Origin: Selenomonadaceae bacterium
GTDB taxonomy: Bacteria; Bacillota; Negativicutes; Selenomonadales; Selenomonadaceae
Assembly (NCBI GenBank): GCA_017535925.1
Contig: JAFXTD010000045.1
Span: 1 to 64,000, forward strand
Direction: 5' to 3'
Length of the DNA: 64,000 nucleotides
In this document: piece by piece, positions 17,730 through 26,776 of the stretch
Position numbering within the stretch: position 1 is the first letter of the stretch
How the letters are laid out: each line of letters opens with the position of its first letter
Position numbers and translations under genes: made by a program
The notes under the pieces: model-generated
What the model saw: the letters and a program-made list of their open reading frames with translations, nothing else
Databases searched by the model: none
Told to the model about the DNA's origin: nothing

Positions 17730-18970
17730 AACGAGCGACCTCCCTTGCCCGAAGGTCTGACTTGTTCCGCTATCTGAACAATTTCCCTCAATCTTTCTGC
17801 CAAAGGTGTGTAATCCTCTGCGAATTTTTTTGAAATCTGCAACATTGCCCTTCCGAGCGTTTCGAGTGATTCTCTGAAGTTCTTATCGTTCGCCTCCATC
17901 ATCTTTTCCATTTTTGAGACGGTTTCAGACGTTATCTTAAAAGATTCATTACGAAGTTCTTGAGACATTTTTTGCATTGAGGTTATCGTTTGATTGGTTG
18001 TATCGGTAATTTTATTTAAAGCCGTGTTTGCAGTCGCAGAAATTCCTCGTGTCATATTATTTGCATTATATGTGACGTTTTGCATACTCGCGGTTAAATC
18101 TTCGACGGATTCTGCGGTATTTTTGCTGACAGATTGAATTTCGCTTAAAACTTGGCGGAGCTTTTGCTCATATATGTTGGCTGTGACGATAAGATTTAAA
18201 ATTTGTTCGCTGCTTTCGGTAATCGAGGCGGCGGATTTTTCAATTTTGACAACAGAATTTTTTACGGCATCAATTCCTTCAACAGTCACTTGCAAATTTT
18301 TCGTAACGCGTTCAATCGTCGACTTATAATTTTCTTGCCAAACCAAAAGACGCCCGACGGCAATATTGAGTTGTTTGAAGTTTTCGCCGAATTGTTCCGT
18401 GAGCTTTTGATTGAGATCTTTCATTGTTTCGTTTAATGCCGCGATAAAAGCCTTTGAATTACTTTCCGCCAAAGTTTTTCCGAAGTCTCTAAACTCGCGA
18501 ATAACATTTTCGTTATTGTCTTGCAGAATTTTTTCCAAATGTTTAATTTGAGCGGACTTTTCTGCGTCGGCTTGTTGCAGGTATTGAATTAAGTCGGCGA
18601 TATTTGAATCCTGCTTGACAGAATTATTTTTTGAAAAATTTTTCTGCGCGTTTGCTTGGTAATTTTTAAAGTAAAGAGAAATTCCCATGCCTAAAATCGA
18701 AGAGAAAAAGGCTGTAGTCATTCCTCCCAAAAGATTTGTAACGCTGTCGTGCATTGCCTCCGGCGAAGGATCAAAATTAAAAAGCCCCCACGCAATTCCT
18801 ATAAAAGTTCCCAAGACGCCAAGAACAGATGCCGTATTCGGTTGTTCGTAATCGCCGAAGGGATTTTTTTCAACGGAGCGTTTAAATTTTGTGTTCGCTC
18901 GCAAAAACCACACAAGCATTGCGATTACACAAATTGCAGTCAGACCCCATTTTGAAATTAAATCTTCCAC
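17726..18970 (-). CDS. zorA: ZorA-like MotA/TolQ/ExbB-family protein with a long coiled-coil tail
   Basis: Membrane ion-channel subunit of 414 residues. It has three predicted helices at about 5-24, 47-66 (ASVLGVLGTFIGIAWGLFNF) and 77-101 (LLGGMTTAFFSSILGMGISL), typical of the MotA/TolQ/ExbB channel core. Residues ~110-400 are a long, mostly helical, Gln/Asn/Glu-rich tail. Known ZorA proteins have a long cytoplasmic tail that transmits the phage signal to the effector. The GTG start is at 18970 with GAGGA upstream. It is followed by zorB (4-bp overlap) and the HNH gene. It lies 84 bp after proS on the same strand; no strong separate promoter is seen. Confidence 0.83.
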   Translation of the reverse strand: MEDLISKWGLTAICVIAMLVWFLRANTKFKRSVEKNPFGDYEQPNTASVLGVLGTFIGIAWGLFNFDPSPEAMHDSVTNLLGGMTTAFFSSILGMGISLYFKNYQANAQKNFSKNNSVKQDSNIADLIQYLQQADAEKSAQIKHLEKILQDNNENVIREFRDFGKTLAESNSKAFIAALNETMKDLNQKLTEQFGENFKQLNIAVGRLLVWQENYKSTIERVTKNLQVTVEGIDAVKNSVVKIEKSAASITESSEQILNLIVTANIYEQKLRQVLSEIQSVSKNTAESVEDLTASMQNVTYNANNMTRGISATANTALNKITDTTNQTITSMQKMSQELRNESFKITSETVSKMEKMMEANDKNFRESLETLGRAMLQISKKFAEDYTPLAERLREIVQIAEQVRPSGKGGRSF

Positions 18971-19053
18971 TGTTTTGAGTCCTCACGCTCGAACAAAATT
19001 TTAGAAACCGTGCACCAATTTAAAGCCGCAGATGCCCGGTTCCCGATTTTTTG

Positions 19054-20766
19054 TCACAACGTATTTAACAGCTCCAAAATTTTTTCGACGACTTCGCCGC
19101 GAGCAAAGTTCATGAATTCTCCTGTACGACGAATTTTTATTTCTACGTTGCCGCTTTCCAAAGTCTTCGGGCTTATCGTCACGCGCAGAGGATAACCAAT
19201 CAAATCGCAGTCTTTGAACTTGACGCCGGCGCGTTCTTTTCTGTCGTCAAGCAAAACATCGACGCCCGCCGATATGAGGTCGGCATAAATTTTTTTCGCG
19301 AAGTCAAGCTGCTTGTCGTCTTTGGCATTGACGGGCACGACGACAACTTCAAACGGTGCAATGGCTCTGTTCCAAATGATTCCGTCCTTGTCGTTGTTTT
19401 GTTCGATAGCCGCCGCCATAGTTCGCCCGACGCCGATACCGTAACAACCCATTTCAAAAGTTTTTGTCGAGCCGTCTTCGTCGAGGAAAGTTGCGTTGAG
19501 TGCTTCGGAATATTTTTTTCCGAGCGTGAAGACTTGCCCGACTTCAATGCCGCGTGTCATTTTGAGAGGCGCGCCGCAATGAGGGCACGGGTCGCCGGCT
19601 TGCACCATGCGAATATCCGCAACGATAATTTTTTCTGTGTCGAAGTCTCTGCGCGGCGTGACGTTGATAAAATGCGCGTCAACCTCGTTTGCCCCGGCAA
19701 CGGCATTTGACATGAGCATAACACTTTGGTCGACGACGATAATCGCGTTTGAAATTCCAATCGGACTCATGAAGCCCGCGCAGGAATTCGCCGCCTCAAT
19801 CAATTTGTCGCCCGCCATGTAAAGATGATTCGCGCCCTCGACGGCGTTCAAAACTTTTATCTCGTTGACTTCGTGGTCGCCGCGAACAAATGTAAGAATC
19901 AATCGCTCCTCGTCGTCCATGAACGCAACCGCTTTAATCGTCTTTTCAATCGGCACGTTCAAAAAATTTTTGACAAGTTCAATCGTGTGACAGGCGGGCG
20001 TCGAAACTTTTTCAAGCGGTTTAAGTTCTTCGGGCTCGGCTTGAATGATTTTAAGCTCGGCTTTTTCGTCGCTCGCCGCATAATCGCAAGCCTCGCAGTA
20101 AGCGATTGAGGATTCGCCGCTCGGGGCAAGAACCGTGAACTCGTGAGAGTGACCGCCGCCGATTGCTCCGTTGTCAGCCTCGACAGCGCGGAACTTCAAA
20201 CCGCAGCGCGTGAAAATTCTGCTGTAGGCGTCGTACATTTTTTCGTAGGAAATGTTCATGCCCTCAACGTCGCGGTCGAAGGAATACAAATCTTTCATGA
20301 CAAATTCGCGGCTCCTCATCAAGCCGAAGCGCGGGCGAATTTCATCGCGATATTTATTTTGAATTTGATAGAGCATGACGGGCAGTTGCTTGTAGGAACG
20401 AACCTCGTCGCGAATCAAAGTTGTAATCATTTCCTCGTGCGTGGGACCGAGCGCAAATTCTCTGCCGTGTCTGTCTTTGAGGCGCATCATTTCGTCGCCG
20501 TAGACTGCCCAGCGTCCCGACTCTTGCCACATTTCGGCGGGCTGAACAATCGGCATCATAATTTCTTGTCCGCCTTTGGCGTCCATTTCCTCGCGAATGA
20601 TTTGCATAATTTTTTTCATCGTGCGCCAACCGAGCGGCAAGTAAGAATAAATTCCGCCCGCCGCCTTGCGAATGAAACCTGCGCGAAACATTAATTTGTG
20701 GCTGATAAGTTCTGCTTCTGCCGGTGACTCGCGAAGAGTCGGTGCGTAAAGTTGTGTTGCTTTCAT
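19054..20766 (-). CDS. proS: Prolyl-tRNA synthetase, bacterial type
   Basis: Class II aminoacyl-tRNA synthetase that charges tRNA-Pro. The 570-residue protein has motif 1 in its N-terminal part ([18 protein letters not shown]). Motif 2 is around [20 protein letters not shown]. An editing (INS) domain occupies the middle ([35 protein letters not shown]). Motif 3 is [17 protein letters not shown], and a C-terminal anticodon-binding domain follows ([15 protein letters not shown]). This is the bacterial, not the archaeal/eukaryotic, form. The ATG has GGAGA upstream. Confidence 0.97.
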   Translation of the reverse strand: MKATQLYAPTLRESPAEAELISHKLMFRAGFIRKAAGGIYSYLPLGWRTMKKIMQIIREEMDAKGGQEIMMPIVQPAEMWQESGRWAVYGDEMMRLKDRHGREFALGPTHEEMITTLIRDEVRSYKQLPVMLYQIQNKYRDEIRPRFGLMRSREFVMKDLYSFDRDVEGMNISYEKMYDAYSRIFTRCGLKFRAVEADNGAIGGGHSHEFTVLAPSGESSIAYCEACDYAASDEKAELKIIQAEPEELKPLEKVSTPACHTIELVKNFLNVPIEKTIKAVAFMDDEERLILTFVRGDHEVNEIKVLNAVEGANHLYMAGDKLIEAANSCAGFMSPIGISNAIIVVDQSVMLMSNAVAGANEVDAHFINVTPRRDFDTEKIIVADIRMVQAGDPCPHCGAPLKMTRGIEVGQVFTLGKKYSEALNATFLDEDGSTKTFEMGCYGIGVGRTMAAAIEQNNDKDGIIWNRAIAPFEVVVVPVNAKDDKQLDFAKKIYADLISAGVDVLLDDRKERAGVKFKDCDLIGYPLRVTISPKTLESGNVEIKIRRTGEFMNFARGEVVEKILELLNTL

Positions 20767-20922
20767 TAAGACAGTCTCCTTTTGTTTTTATTGTCATAAG
20801 CTGAAGAGGAAGTCGATTGCTCTTGAAAATTTTCTCTTCATCAATGCAAATGCCGTTGTCCGATATAATTTACCAAATTATTATTTCCTTATCAATAGCT
20901 TTATGCTCGGCGAGAGGTTATT

Positions 20923-20983
20923 CAATTGGGAATGGGGAATGGGGAATTATTTTTTCTAACCGCTAACAGCTAAATTGGGAATG
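20923..20983. repeat. Heptamer-periodic element between proS and feoA
   Basis: GGGAATG/GGGAATT units are followed by CTAACCG, CTAACAG and CTAAATT units, then another GGGAATG. The remaining 20767-21003 sequence is AT-rich leader without a recognisable gene. Confidence 0.85.
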
Positions 20984-21003
20984 AAAAATTTTTTCAAGAG
21001 GTG

Positions 21004-21032
21004 TTGATACTTATTTTCATGTGTGATAAACT
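21004..21032 (+). promoter_or_regulatory. Promoter of the feo operon
   Basis: TTGATA (21004-21009), 17-bp spacer, TAAACT (21027-21032) with a TGTGA extension upstream of the -10. The same -10 region is found before carA and the antisense RNAs at 47-48 kb. I see no clear Fur box. Confidence 0.7.
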
Positions 21033-21072
21033 GCGCGCATAAACGAAAAAGATTTTCAAGGAGATGATAAGC

Positions 21073-21297
21073 TTGACGCTTAAAGATACAAAACCGGGCA
21101 TGGTCGTGAGGATTGATTCGGTCGGTGAATCGAACCTCAAGCAACGATTGATGACAATGGGCTTGATACCGGGCACGCGAGTCGAAGTTTTGAACTCGGC
21201 ACCGCTCGGCGACCCGATAGCATTGCGTCTGCGTTCATATAACTTGGCAATGAGACGAGACGACGCCGCGCAAATCGAAGTTTCCGAAGTAGGTTAA
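21073..21297 (+). CDS. feoA: Ferrous iron transport protein FeoA
   Basis: Small SH3-like cytoplasmic partner of the ferrous iron transporter FeoB, about 74 residues (MTLKDTKPGMVVRIDSVGES at the start, then MGLIPGTRVEVLNSAPLGDP). The TTG at 21073 is chosen because GGAG lies 9 bases upstream; an ATG at 21064 would abut the Shine-Dalgarno site. A heptamer palindrome separates it from feoB. Confidence 0.93.
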   Translation: MTLKDTKPGMVVRIDSVGESNLKQRLMTMGLIPGTRVEVLNSAPLGDPIALRLRSYNLAMRRDDAAQIEVSEVG

Positions 21298-21304
21298 ACA
21301 AAAA

Positions 21305-21387
21305 TCAATTAGGAATTAGAAATTAGGAATGAGGAATTAAATTCTCGCCGCAATCATTCCTAATTCCTCATTCCTAATTCCTCATTA
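21305..21387. repeat. Heptamer-periodic palindromic element between feoA and feoB
   Basis: The left arm is AATTAGG/AATTAGA/AATGAGG units and the right arm is ATTCCTA/ATTCCTC units. The arms are complementary over about 35 bp and form a long imperfect hairpin in the transcript between the two coding regions. Confidence 0.9.
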
Positions 21388-21405
21388 ACTTGGGAAGGTG
21401 ATTAA

Positions 21406-23307
21406 ATGTCAGCGTTATCCGTAGCCTTGACGGGCAATCCAAATACAGGCAAGTCGACAATCTTTAACGAATTGACCGGCGCGAGGCAGAAAATCGGAAA
21501 TTGGCCGGGCGTCACCGTCGACAAGAAAGTCGGCGTCATTGAACACAACGGCAGAAAAATTTCCGTCATAGATTTGCCAGGCACTTATTCAATCAACGCA
21601 CGTTCACAGGAAGAGCAGGTCGTCAGCGATTTTTTCAAGACAAACAAGCCCGATATAGTCGTAAACATTATCGACGCCTCCAACATTTCGCGCAACTTAT
21701 TCTTGACGATTCAGCTCATGGAAAACGGAATCCCGCTTATTTTAAATTTGAACATGATGGACGAGGCAGAGCGTCACGGAATTAAAATCGACATGAAGAA
21801 GTTGGAAGACGCCTTCGGAATGCCCGTGACGAACACCGTCGGCAGGAGCAACAAGAGCGTCAGAAAACTCTTGGACGTTTTTACAAATGCCGTCATGACG
21901 AACTACACGCCTTCCAAACTTATCAACGACCATATCGAACGCGTTCACAATATCGAACGTAGCGGCTTGGCTCCTTCGAAGATTGAGGAAGAAATTATTT
22001 CTGCGCGCTATGATTTAATTGATAAGATTATGTCGCAAGCGGTGACTGTCAGCGCGGCGGGCAAGACCTTGACCGAAAAACTTGATTCATATCTTGCCAA
22101 CGGTGTCACCTCAATAATTTTGATGATTGCGATATTCTATTTGATGTTCCAAATTTCTTTCAACTGGATAGGTCAGCCGCTCGCAGATTTGGTCGGAGAA
22201 TTTTTTGACGAAACACTTGTACCTTGGGCAGCGGAGACAATGGAGGCGGCGGGCGTTGAAGGTTGGATGCAGTCGCTTGTTTCGGACGGAATTATCGCGG
22301 GCGTCGGTGCGGTTATAAATTTCGTCCCGCTGATTTTCACGCTGTTTATCATTTTGAGTTTCCTCGACGGCACAGGTTATATGGCTCGCGTCGCGTTCAT
22401 AATGGATCCGATTATGCGCCGTGCAGGTCTTTCGGGTAAATCGATTATGCCGCTGATGATGGGCTTCGGTTGTGCAGTCCCGGCGATTATGGCGAACCGT
22501 GCACTCGACACTCACAAGGACAGAATGATTTCAATTTTCGTGACGCCGTTTATCACCTGCAACGCGAAAGTTCCGATTATCGCACTCTTCGCGGCAATGT
22601 TCTTCCCCGATAACGTCGCCAATGTCGTCTTCGCAATGTATTTTCTCGGAATAATCACGGCGATTGTCATGGCGAAAGTTTTAAGTACGACGATGTTTAA
22701 AGAACAACAATCAACCTTCCTGCTTGAGTTGCCGCCGTATCGTCTGCCCGACCCCAAAACCGTTTTGCTTGAGGCTTGGGACAAAGGCAAGGGCTACTTG
22801 ATTAAAGCCGGCACGATTATTTTTGCAATGAGCGTTATAATTTGGTTCCTTAGCAGTTTCAATTCCGACGGCATGACCGAAGACATGGACAACAGCTATC
22901 TTGCAAGTATCGGCTCGGCGACTTCGGTAATTTTCGCCCCGCAAGGTTTTGACACTTGGGAATCGGGCGCGGCGATCGTGACGGGCGTTTTGGCTAAGGA
23001 AGCAGTCGTCTCGACAATGGGTATTCTCTACGGCGCGGACGAAGATTCTGTTGACACGGACGATGCGGAAGGCACTGCAGAAGTTTTAAATGCAACTTCA
23101 ATGGGCGGCGCGTTCACTCCGTTATCGGCTTTGGCTTTCATGGTTTTCAGCTTGCTGTATTCGCCGTGCATGACTGCGCTCGGCACCGTCAAGAAAGAAG
23201 CGCAAGGTTTCAAATGGATGGCGTTCGTATTTTTCTACACGACGGCGGTCGCGTGGGTCGCCTCGCTTATCGTCTATCAAGGCGGAAAACTTTTGGGCTT
23301 TGAATAA
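21406..23307 (+). CDS. feoB: Ferrous iron transporter FeoB
   Basis: Membrane Fe(II) importer with an N-terminal G-protein domain. G1 is ALTGNPNTGKSTIFN (residues ~8-22), G2 is around WPGVTVDKK, G3 is DLPGTYS and G4 is LNLNMMDEAE. A helical spacer and a polytopic membrane region with two Gate motifs follow (FVPLIFTLFIILSFLDGTGYMARVAFIMD). GFGCAVPAIMANR and ITCNAKVPII are conserved. 633 residues is on the short side for FeoB. The start has AGGTGA before the ATG. It follows feoA and is followed at 15 bp by a small Cys-rich protein. Confidence 0.96.
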   Translation: MSALSVALTGNPNTGKSTIFNELTGARQKIGNWPGVTVDKKVGVIEHNGRKISVIDLPGTYSINARSQEEQVVSDFFKTNKPDIVVNIIDASNISRNLFLTIQLMENGIPLILNLNMMDEAERHGIKIDMKKLEDAFGMPVTNTVGRSNKSVRKLLDVFTNAVMTNYTPSKLINDHIERVHNIERSGLAPSKIEEEIISARYDLIDKIMSQAVTVSAAGKTLTEKLDSYLANGVTSIILMIAIFYLMFQISFNWIGQPLADLVGEFFDETLVPWAAETMEAAGVEGWMQSLVSDGIIAGVGAVINFVPLIFTLFIILSFLDGTGYMARVAFIMDPIMRRAGLSGKSIMPLMMGFGCAVPAIMANRALDTHKDRMISIFVTPFITCNAKVPIIALFAAMFFPDNVANVVFAMYFLGIITAIVMAKVLSTTMFKEQQSTFLLELPPYRLPDPKTVLLEAWDKGKGYLIKAGTIIFAMSVIIWFLSSFNSDGMTEDMDNSYLASIGSATSVIFAPQGFDTWESGAAIVTGVLAKEAVVSTMGILYGADEDSVDTDDAEGTAEVLNATSMGGAFTPLSALAFMVFSLLYSPCMTALGTVKKEAQGFKWMAFVFFYTTAVAWVASLIVYQGGKLLGFE

Positions 23308-23322
23308 CGGAGATGACTTTTC

Positions 23323-23736
23323 ATGGCAGCAACGATTGTACTCGGACTTTTAATCGCGGCGGCTTTCGTCTTCGGATTAAGGACAGCTTATCGTGCTTTC
23401 TTCAAAGGTGAGGCGGCTTGTTGTTCGGAAGACGGTTGCAGCAGTTGCAGCGGCGGTTGCAATAAGCAAAAACTTTTGGACGACGGCTATCGTGCCCGCG
23501 TCGAAAAGATTGAACGCTTTCCGATTCACCGAACGATTGACGTTGACGGCATGACTTGTGAGAAATGCATTTACAAAGTCGTGCGTGCCCTCGAAAAAGT
23601 CGACGGCGTGACGATTGCGGCGGCGAGCCTCGAAAAATTTTCTGCGAAGGTCGGCTTGAGCAAAGACGTTTCAGACGACGTGTTGCGCGAGGCGATTAAC
23701 AAGGCGGGCTACACGGCGGGAGCAATCACGGCTTAG
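23323..23736 (+). CDS. FeoB-associated Cys-rich membrane protein fused to an HMA domain
   Basis: The 137-residue protein has one N-terminal membrane helix (residues 3-20) and then a Cys-rich cluster (ACCSEDGCSSCSGGC), as in FeoB-associated Cys-rich proteins. A heavy-metal-associated domain at ~66-135 carries the metal motif GMTCEKC. The small Feo partners usually end after the Cys cluster, so the HMA part is an addition. The product probably assists metal handling at FeoB (inference from position). Its stop codon lies inside the first unit of a TTAGCTG heptamer array. Confidence 0.85.
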   Translation: MAATIVLGLLIAAAFVFGLRTAYRAFFKGEAACCSEDGCSSCSGGCNKQKLLDDGYRARVEKIERFPIHRTIDVDGMTCEKCIYKVVRALEKVDGVTIAAASLEKFSAKVGLSKDVSDDVLREAINKAGYTAGAITA

Positions 23737-23786
23737 CTGTTAGCTGTTAGCTGTTAGAAACTAGTTCCTAGTTCCTAGTTCCTAAT
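23733..23786. repeat. Heptamer array TTAGCTG and CTAGTTC
   Basis: Three TTAGCTG units, one TTAGAAA, three CTAGTTC units and a partial unit. It includes the stop codon of the preceding gene. Confidence 0.92.
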
Positions 23787-23795
23787 AAAAAAAAA

Positions 23796-23823
23796 AGCGG
23801 CGGACTCAATCGAGTTCGTCGCT
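23796..23823. terminator. Bidirectional terminator between the feo operon and mtaP
   Basis: AGCGGCGGACTC (23796-23807) pairs with GAGTTCGTCGCT (23812-23823) with two wobbles, loop AATC. There is a ten-base A run on the left (a T run for the minus strand) and AAATTTTTATT on the right, so it can stop both converging transcripts. Confidence 0.85.
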
Positions 23824-23829
23824 AAATTT

Positions 23830-24648
23830 TTATTCCGCGTCGTAAATTTCTTTCAGCAGAGTTTCTTTGCGAAGTTCGAGGCATCGGCAAGATTTTTCGG
23901 CGGAAGTATTTTTTATCGCGTCAAGCAAAATGTTTCCGATAAGTTGCGCGTCGTCGAAGAAAATTTCTTTCATGACCTCGTGCGACCAAACTTTAATTCC
24001 CTCGCCGTAGTTGACGACGAACGAAAGATTTGCATAGCACGCGCCGATTTCCCTCGCAAGATAAACTTCGGGCGCGAGGCTCTGTCCGACAATATCGGCG
24101 TGACCTTTGAGCATGGAAATTTCGGCGGGGCTTTCAAAGTGACGACCGTCAGTCACGGCGTAAATCCCGCGCTCAAAAATTCTGCCGTTGAAAAATTTTT
24201 TTGCCGAAGTCAAAAGTTTTTCGCGCAATTCGGGACAAAGAGCCTCACGCATAATCAAAAGATATTTTCCGTCAAGCTGAACATCTTTTCGCGTCGAGAG
24301 GTCAAGATAATCATCGGGAATCATCAAGTCACGAGGATTGAGCAGGTGATTAATCGTGCCGACTCCGCCTTCGGAAAAAATCCTCTTGACGCCCGCCTCA
24401 CGAAACGTCCAAAAAATTTGTCGTGAAGAATCGGCGCGAGTGACTCCGCTGCGCCAGCCGTGCATTTTGCAAGTCATAAAAATTTTTCCGTCGACATTGC
24501 ATAAACGAAAGGCGGGGCTTTGACCGTAAGGCGTGTCGAAAAATAAATTCTCCGCCAAAATTTCAACGCCGGCAAAATTTTTCGGGAAGTCACTGCCGAG
24601 CGTGCCGGAACCTCCGATTATCGCGAAGTCGACACTTTGATTTTCCAT
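23830..24648 (-). CDS. mtnP: MTA/purine nucleoside phosphorylase family protein
   Basis: The 272-residue enzyme of the MTAP/PNP family splits 5'-methylthioadenosine or a related purine nucleoside with phosphate. It starts with FAIIGGSGTLGSDFP. It has CKMHGWRSGVTRADSSRQIF, FSEGGVGTINHLLNPRDLMIPDDYLDL and YAVTDGRHFESPAEI in the middle. GHADIVGQSLAPEVYLAREIGACYANLSFVVNYG, a region of the active site, is given here as a stretch near residues 178-211. Substrate preference cannot be settled from sequence. It follows ilvB by 9 bp on the same strand. Confidence 0.8.
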   Translation of the reverse strand: MENQSVDFAIIGGSGTLGSDFPKNFAGVEILAENLFFDTPYGQSPAFRLCNVDGKIFMTCKMHGWRSGVTRADSSRQIFWTFREAGVKRIFSEGGVGTINHLLNPRDLMIPDDYLDLSTRKDVQLDGKYLLIMREALCPELREKLLTSAKKFFNGRIFERGIYAVTDGRHFESPAEISMLKGHADIVGQSLAPEVYLAREIGACYANLSFVVNYGEGIKVWSHEVMKEIFFDDAQLIGNILLDAIKNTSAEKSCRCLELRKETLLKEIYDAE

Positions 24649-24657
24649 AAACTCACC

Positions 24658-26349
24658 TCAAGAATTTCCCAAAACCATTTGGTCGAGACGCCTGCCGCCG
24701 GGAACCATCGGGATAACATTTTCCTCTTCGGGAACAAAAACGTCGATAACCGTCGCGCCCTTCGAAAACATAATCTCAACCAAATCATCTTCCAACTCTT
24801 CCGCCTTAGTCAATCGATAGCCGCGAACACCCATTGCTTGAGCGATTTTCACGAAGTCACGCTTATATTTGAGTTCGGAGGCGGAGTAGTGATGATTGTA
24901 GAAAAGTCTTTGCCACTGCCCGACCATGCCGAGAATAAAATTGTGAACGATAACAATCTTAACGTCAATGTTGTTATCGGCAAGCGTGGCAAGTTCTTGG
25001 ATGTTCATCATAATCGAGCCGTCGCCCGTGAACAGCACAACATTTTTTTCGGGGCAAGCAAGTTTCGCGCCCATCGCCGCAGGAAGTCCGAAGCCCATTG
25101 TTCCGAGCCCGCCGCTTGTCAAAAATTGGCGAGGCTTGCGTGCTTTGAAGAATTGAGCCGCCCACATTTGATGTTGACCGACGTCAGTGACGGCGATTGT
25201 ATTTTCGTCGCAAATGCTGCTGATTTTGCTGATAAGCGCGCCGGGTTTAATTTCATTGTCCTCCTCCGTCCAGCCGAAGGGATGTTCCAAACCTTTTTCG
25301 ACGGCTTGAGCTTTCCACGCGGAAAATTTTTCGGCGAAGTTCGTAAGTGATTCGTCAAGCTTTTCTCTGAACAGCGGAAGCGATTGACGCAAGTCACCGA
25401 GAACTTTCAAATCGGCTTGAACATTTTTATTGATTTCGGCGGGGTCAAGTTCAAAGTGGACAATCTTTGCGTTGGGAGCAAAATCTTTGACGCGCCCCGT
25501 CACTCTGTCGCTGAAACGCATTCCGATACACAACAGCAAGTCGCAAGATTGAATCGCCATGTTCGCGCCGTAAGAGCCGTGCATGCCCGCGAAGCCCAAA
25601 AATCCGTCGGTGTCAGCGTCGATGCAACCCAAGCCCATTAAAGTTGAAGTCGAGGGGCAACCGAGCCTCGACAAAATTTTTCTCAAGTCGTCTGAAGTCT
25701 CCGAACTTGTCACGCCGCCTCCTGCAAAAATCAGAGGGCGTTCGCAAACTTCAACAGCTTTGACAACTTCCTCAACCGCAGATTTTTCGACGGGATTTTT
25801 TCCGCTGTAGCCGCGCAAATTTATTTCTTCAGGATATTCAAAATCGATTTCGGCATTGAACACGTCGGCGGCAATGTCAATCGACACCGGACCGGGACGA
25901 CCTGTCTTTGCAATGAAGAATGCCTCCTTGACGACGCGAGGCAAATCGTTCACGTCTTTGACAAGATAATTGTGTTTTGTTATCGGTGTGGTGATTCCGC
26001 AGACGTCAACCTCTTGGAAAGAATCTTTGCCGATAGCGGGATTGGCAACCTGTCCCGTGATGCAGACGATTGGAACCGAATCCATGTTGGCAGTTGCAAT
26101 GCCCGTAATTAAATTCGCCGCGCCGGGTCCGCTCGTCGCGAAGACCACACCGACTTTGCCGCTTGCCCTCGCGTAGCCGTCAGCCGCATGAACCGCGCCT
26201 TGCTCATGTCCCGTCAAAATGTTCGGGAACTTCATTTTATAAACTTCGTCATAAAGTTTCAGCACGACGCCGCCGGGATAGCCGAAGACCAATTCGACGC
26301 CTTCATTTTTCAGACTCTCAAGAAGAGCCCGCGCTCCGTTCATCTTCAA
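24658..26349 (-). CDS. ilvB: Acetolactate synthase, large subunit (thiamine-diphosphate enzyme)
   Basis: Catalyses the first common step of branched-chain amino acid synthesis (two pyruvates to acetolactate). The catalytic Glu lies in GHEQGAVHAADGYAR. ATSGPGAANLITGIATA and GGLGTMGFGLPAAMGA are conserved, and the ThDP/Mg motif is GDGSIMMNIQELATL with a downstream N. 563 residues is typical. The TTG at 26349 has GGAGG 9 bases upstream, better than the ATG at 26343. No regulatory subunit (ilvN) is seen beside it. A promoter lies at 26379-26407. Confidence 0.93.
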   Translation of the reverse strand: MKMNGARALLESLKNEGVELVFGYPGGVVLKLYDEVYKMKFPNILTGHEQGAVHAADGYARASGKVGVVFATSGPGAANLITGIATANMDSVPIVCITGQVANPAIGKDSFQEVDVCGITTPITKHNYLVKDVNDLPRVVKEAFFIAKTGRPGPVSIDIAADVFNAEIDFEYPEEINLRGYSGKNPVEKSAVEEVVKAVEVCERPLIFAGGGVTSSETSDDLRKILSRLGCPSTSTLMGLGCIDADTDGFLGFAGMHGSYGANMAIQSCDLLLCIGMRFSDRVTGRVKDFAPNAKIVHFELDPAEINKNVQADLKVLGDLRQSLPLFREKLDESLTNFAEKFSAWKAQAVEKGLEHPFGWTEEDNEIKPGALISKISSICDENTIAVTDVGQHQMWAAQFFKARKPRQFLTSGGLGTMGFGLPAAMGAKLACPEKNVVLFTGDGSIMMNIQELATLADNNIDVKIVIVHNFILGMVGQWQRLFYNHHYSASELKYKRDFVKIAQAMGVRGYRLTKAEELEDDLVEIMFSKGATVIDVFVPEEENVIPMVPGGRRLDQMVLGNS

Positions 26350-26378
26350 AATTTTTTACCTCCCAAAATTTTTAAGCG

Positions 26379-26407
26379 ATTATACAACGAACGCCGCCCT
26401 TTGCCAA
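26379..26407 (-). promoter_or_regulatory. Promoter of ilvB
   Basis: Minus strand: TTGGCA (26407-26402), 17-bp spacer, TATAAT (26384-26379). It is back to back with the plus-strand toxin promoter at 26432. Confidence 0.8.
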
Positions 26408-26431
26408 TAAAAAAACACCCGCCCAAAATTT

Positions 26432-26460
26432 TTGAGCGGATAAAATCTTTCTGATATAAT
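26432..26460 (+). promoter_or_regulatory. Promoter of type I toxin gene TA1
   Basis: TTGAGC (26432-26437), 17-bp spacer, TATAAT (26455-26460). The transcript would start near 26467 and have a ~50-base leader containing ACCTC, which can pair with the GAGGT of the ribosome binding site. Confidence 0.8.
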
Positions 26461-26518
26461 CTCGCCAATGCCGTACCTCTAAGGCGGTAACTTTACGCTT
26501 GAGGAGGGAGGTGAGATT

Positions 26519-26611
26519 ATGTTCGAGATCCTTACAGCGATCGCAACGAACGTTGTCGGAACTGTTATTGGCGGGCTGATTGTAAGCTATATCGTCAAGA
26601 AGTGGTTCTGA
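26519..26611 (+). CDS. Fst-like type I toxin peptide, 30 residues (TA1)
   Basis: Short hydrophobic peptide that opens MFEILTAIATNVVG, continues with a Gly/Ile/Val-rich membrane helix, and ends in the charged tail IVKKWF. The ribosome binding site GGAGG lies 7 bases before the ATG. It has its own promoter, a bidirectional terminator and a converging antisense RNA. That is the layout of the Fst/par family, whose toxins insert in the membrane. The start region GATTATGTTC plus GATCCTTACAGC recurs at 26721-26750 inside the antisense gene. Toxicity is inferred. Confidence 0.75.
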   Translation: MFEILTAIATNVVGTVIGGLIVSYIVKKWF

Positions 26612-26668
26612 CCCGGCAGATCGTCACACTCAACCGCCCGCTAATCGGTCTCATCAATCGGTTACGGC

Positions 26669-26713
26669 AAACGAACCCCCGCACGGGTCATCACTCCGGC
26701 GGGGTTTTCGTTT
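26669..26713. terminator. Bidirectional terminator shared by toxin mRNA and antisense RNA (TA1)
   Basis: AAACGAACCCCCGC (26669-26682) pairs with GCGGGGTTTTCGTTT (26699-26713) with one imperfection. Convergent toxin and antisense transcripts would both end here, as in Fst systems. Confidence 0.8.
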
Positions 26714-26770
26714 CGGTAAAGATTATGTTCTATACTGCGATCCTTACAGCAGCAGTTAGCCTTACTAACG
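26669..26770 (-). ncRNA. Antisense antitoxin RNA of TA1 (about 100 nt)
   Basis: Predicted from a strong minus-strand promoter at 26777-26805 to the terminator at 26669-26713. It carries the complement of GATTATGTTC and GATCCTTACAGC. These also form the start region of the toxin mRNA (26514-26539), so it can pair in trans over the ribosome binding site and start codon. The ends are estimates. Confidence 0.7.
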
Positions 26771-26776
26771 TTGAAA

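Noticed and set aside
17031..18970. Flagellar MotA/MotB stator pair
   Set aside because: The MotA-like protein has three rather than four helices and a very long helical tail, and the pair overlaps an HNH nuclease gene, which fits Zorya better.
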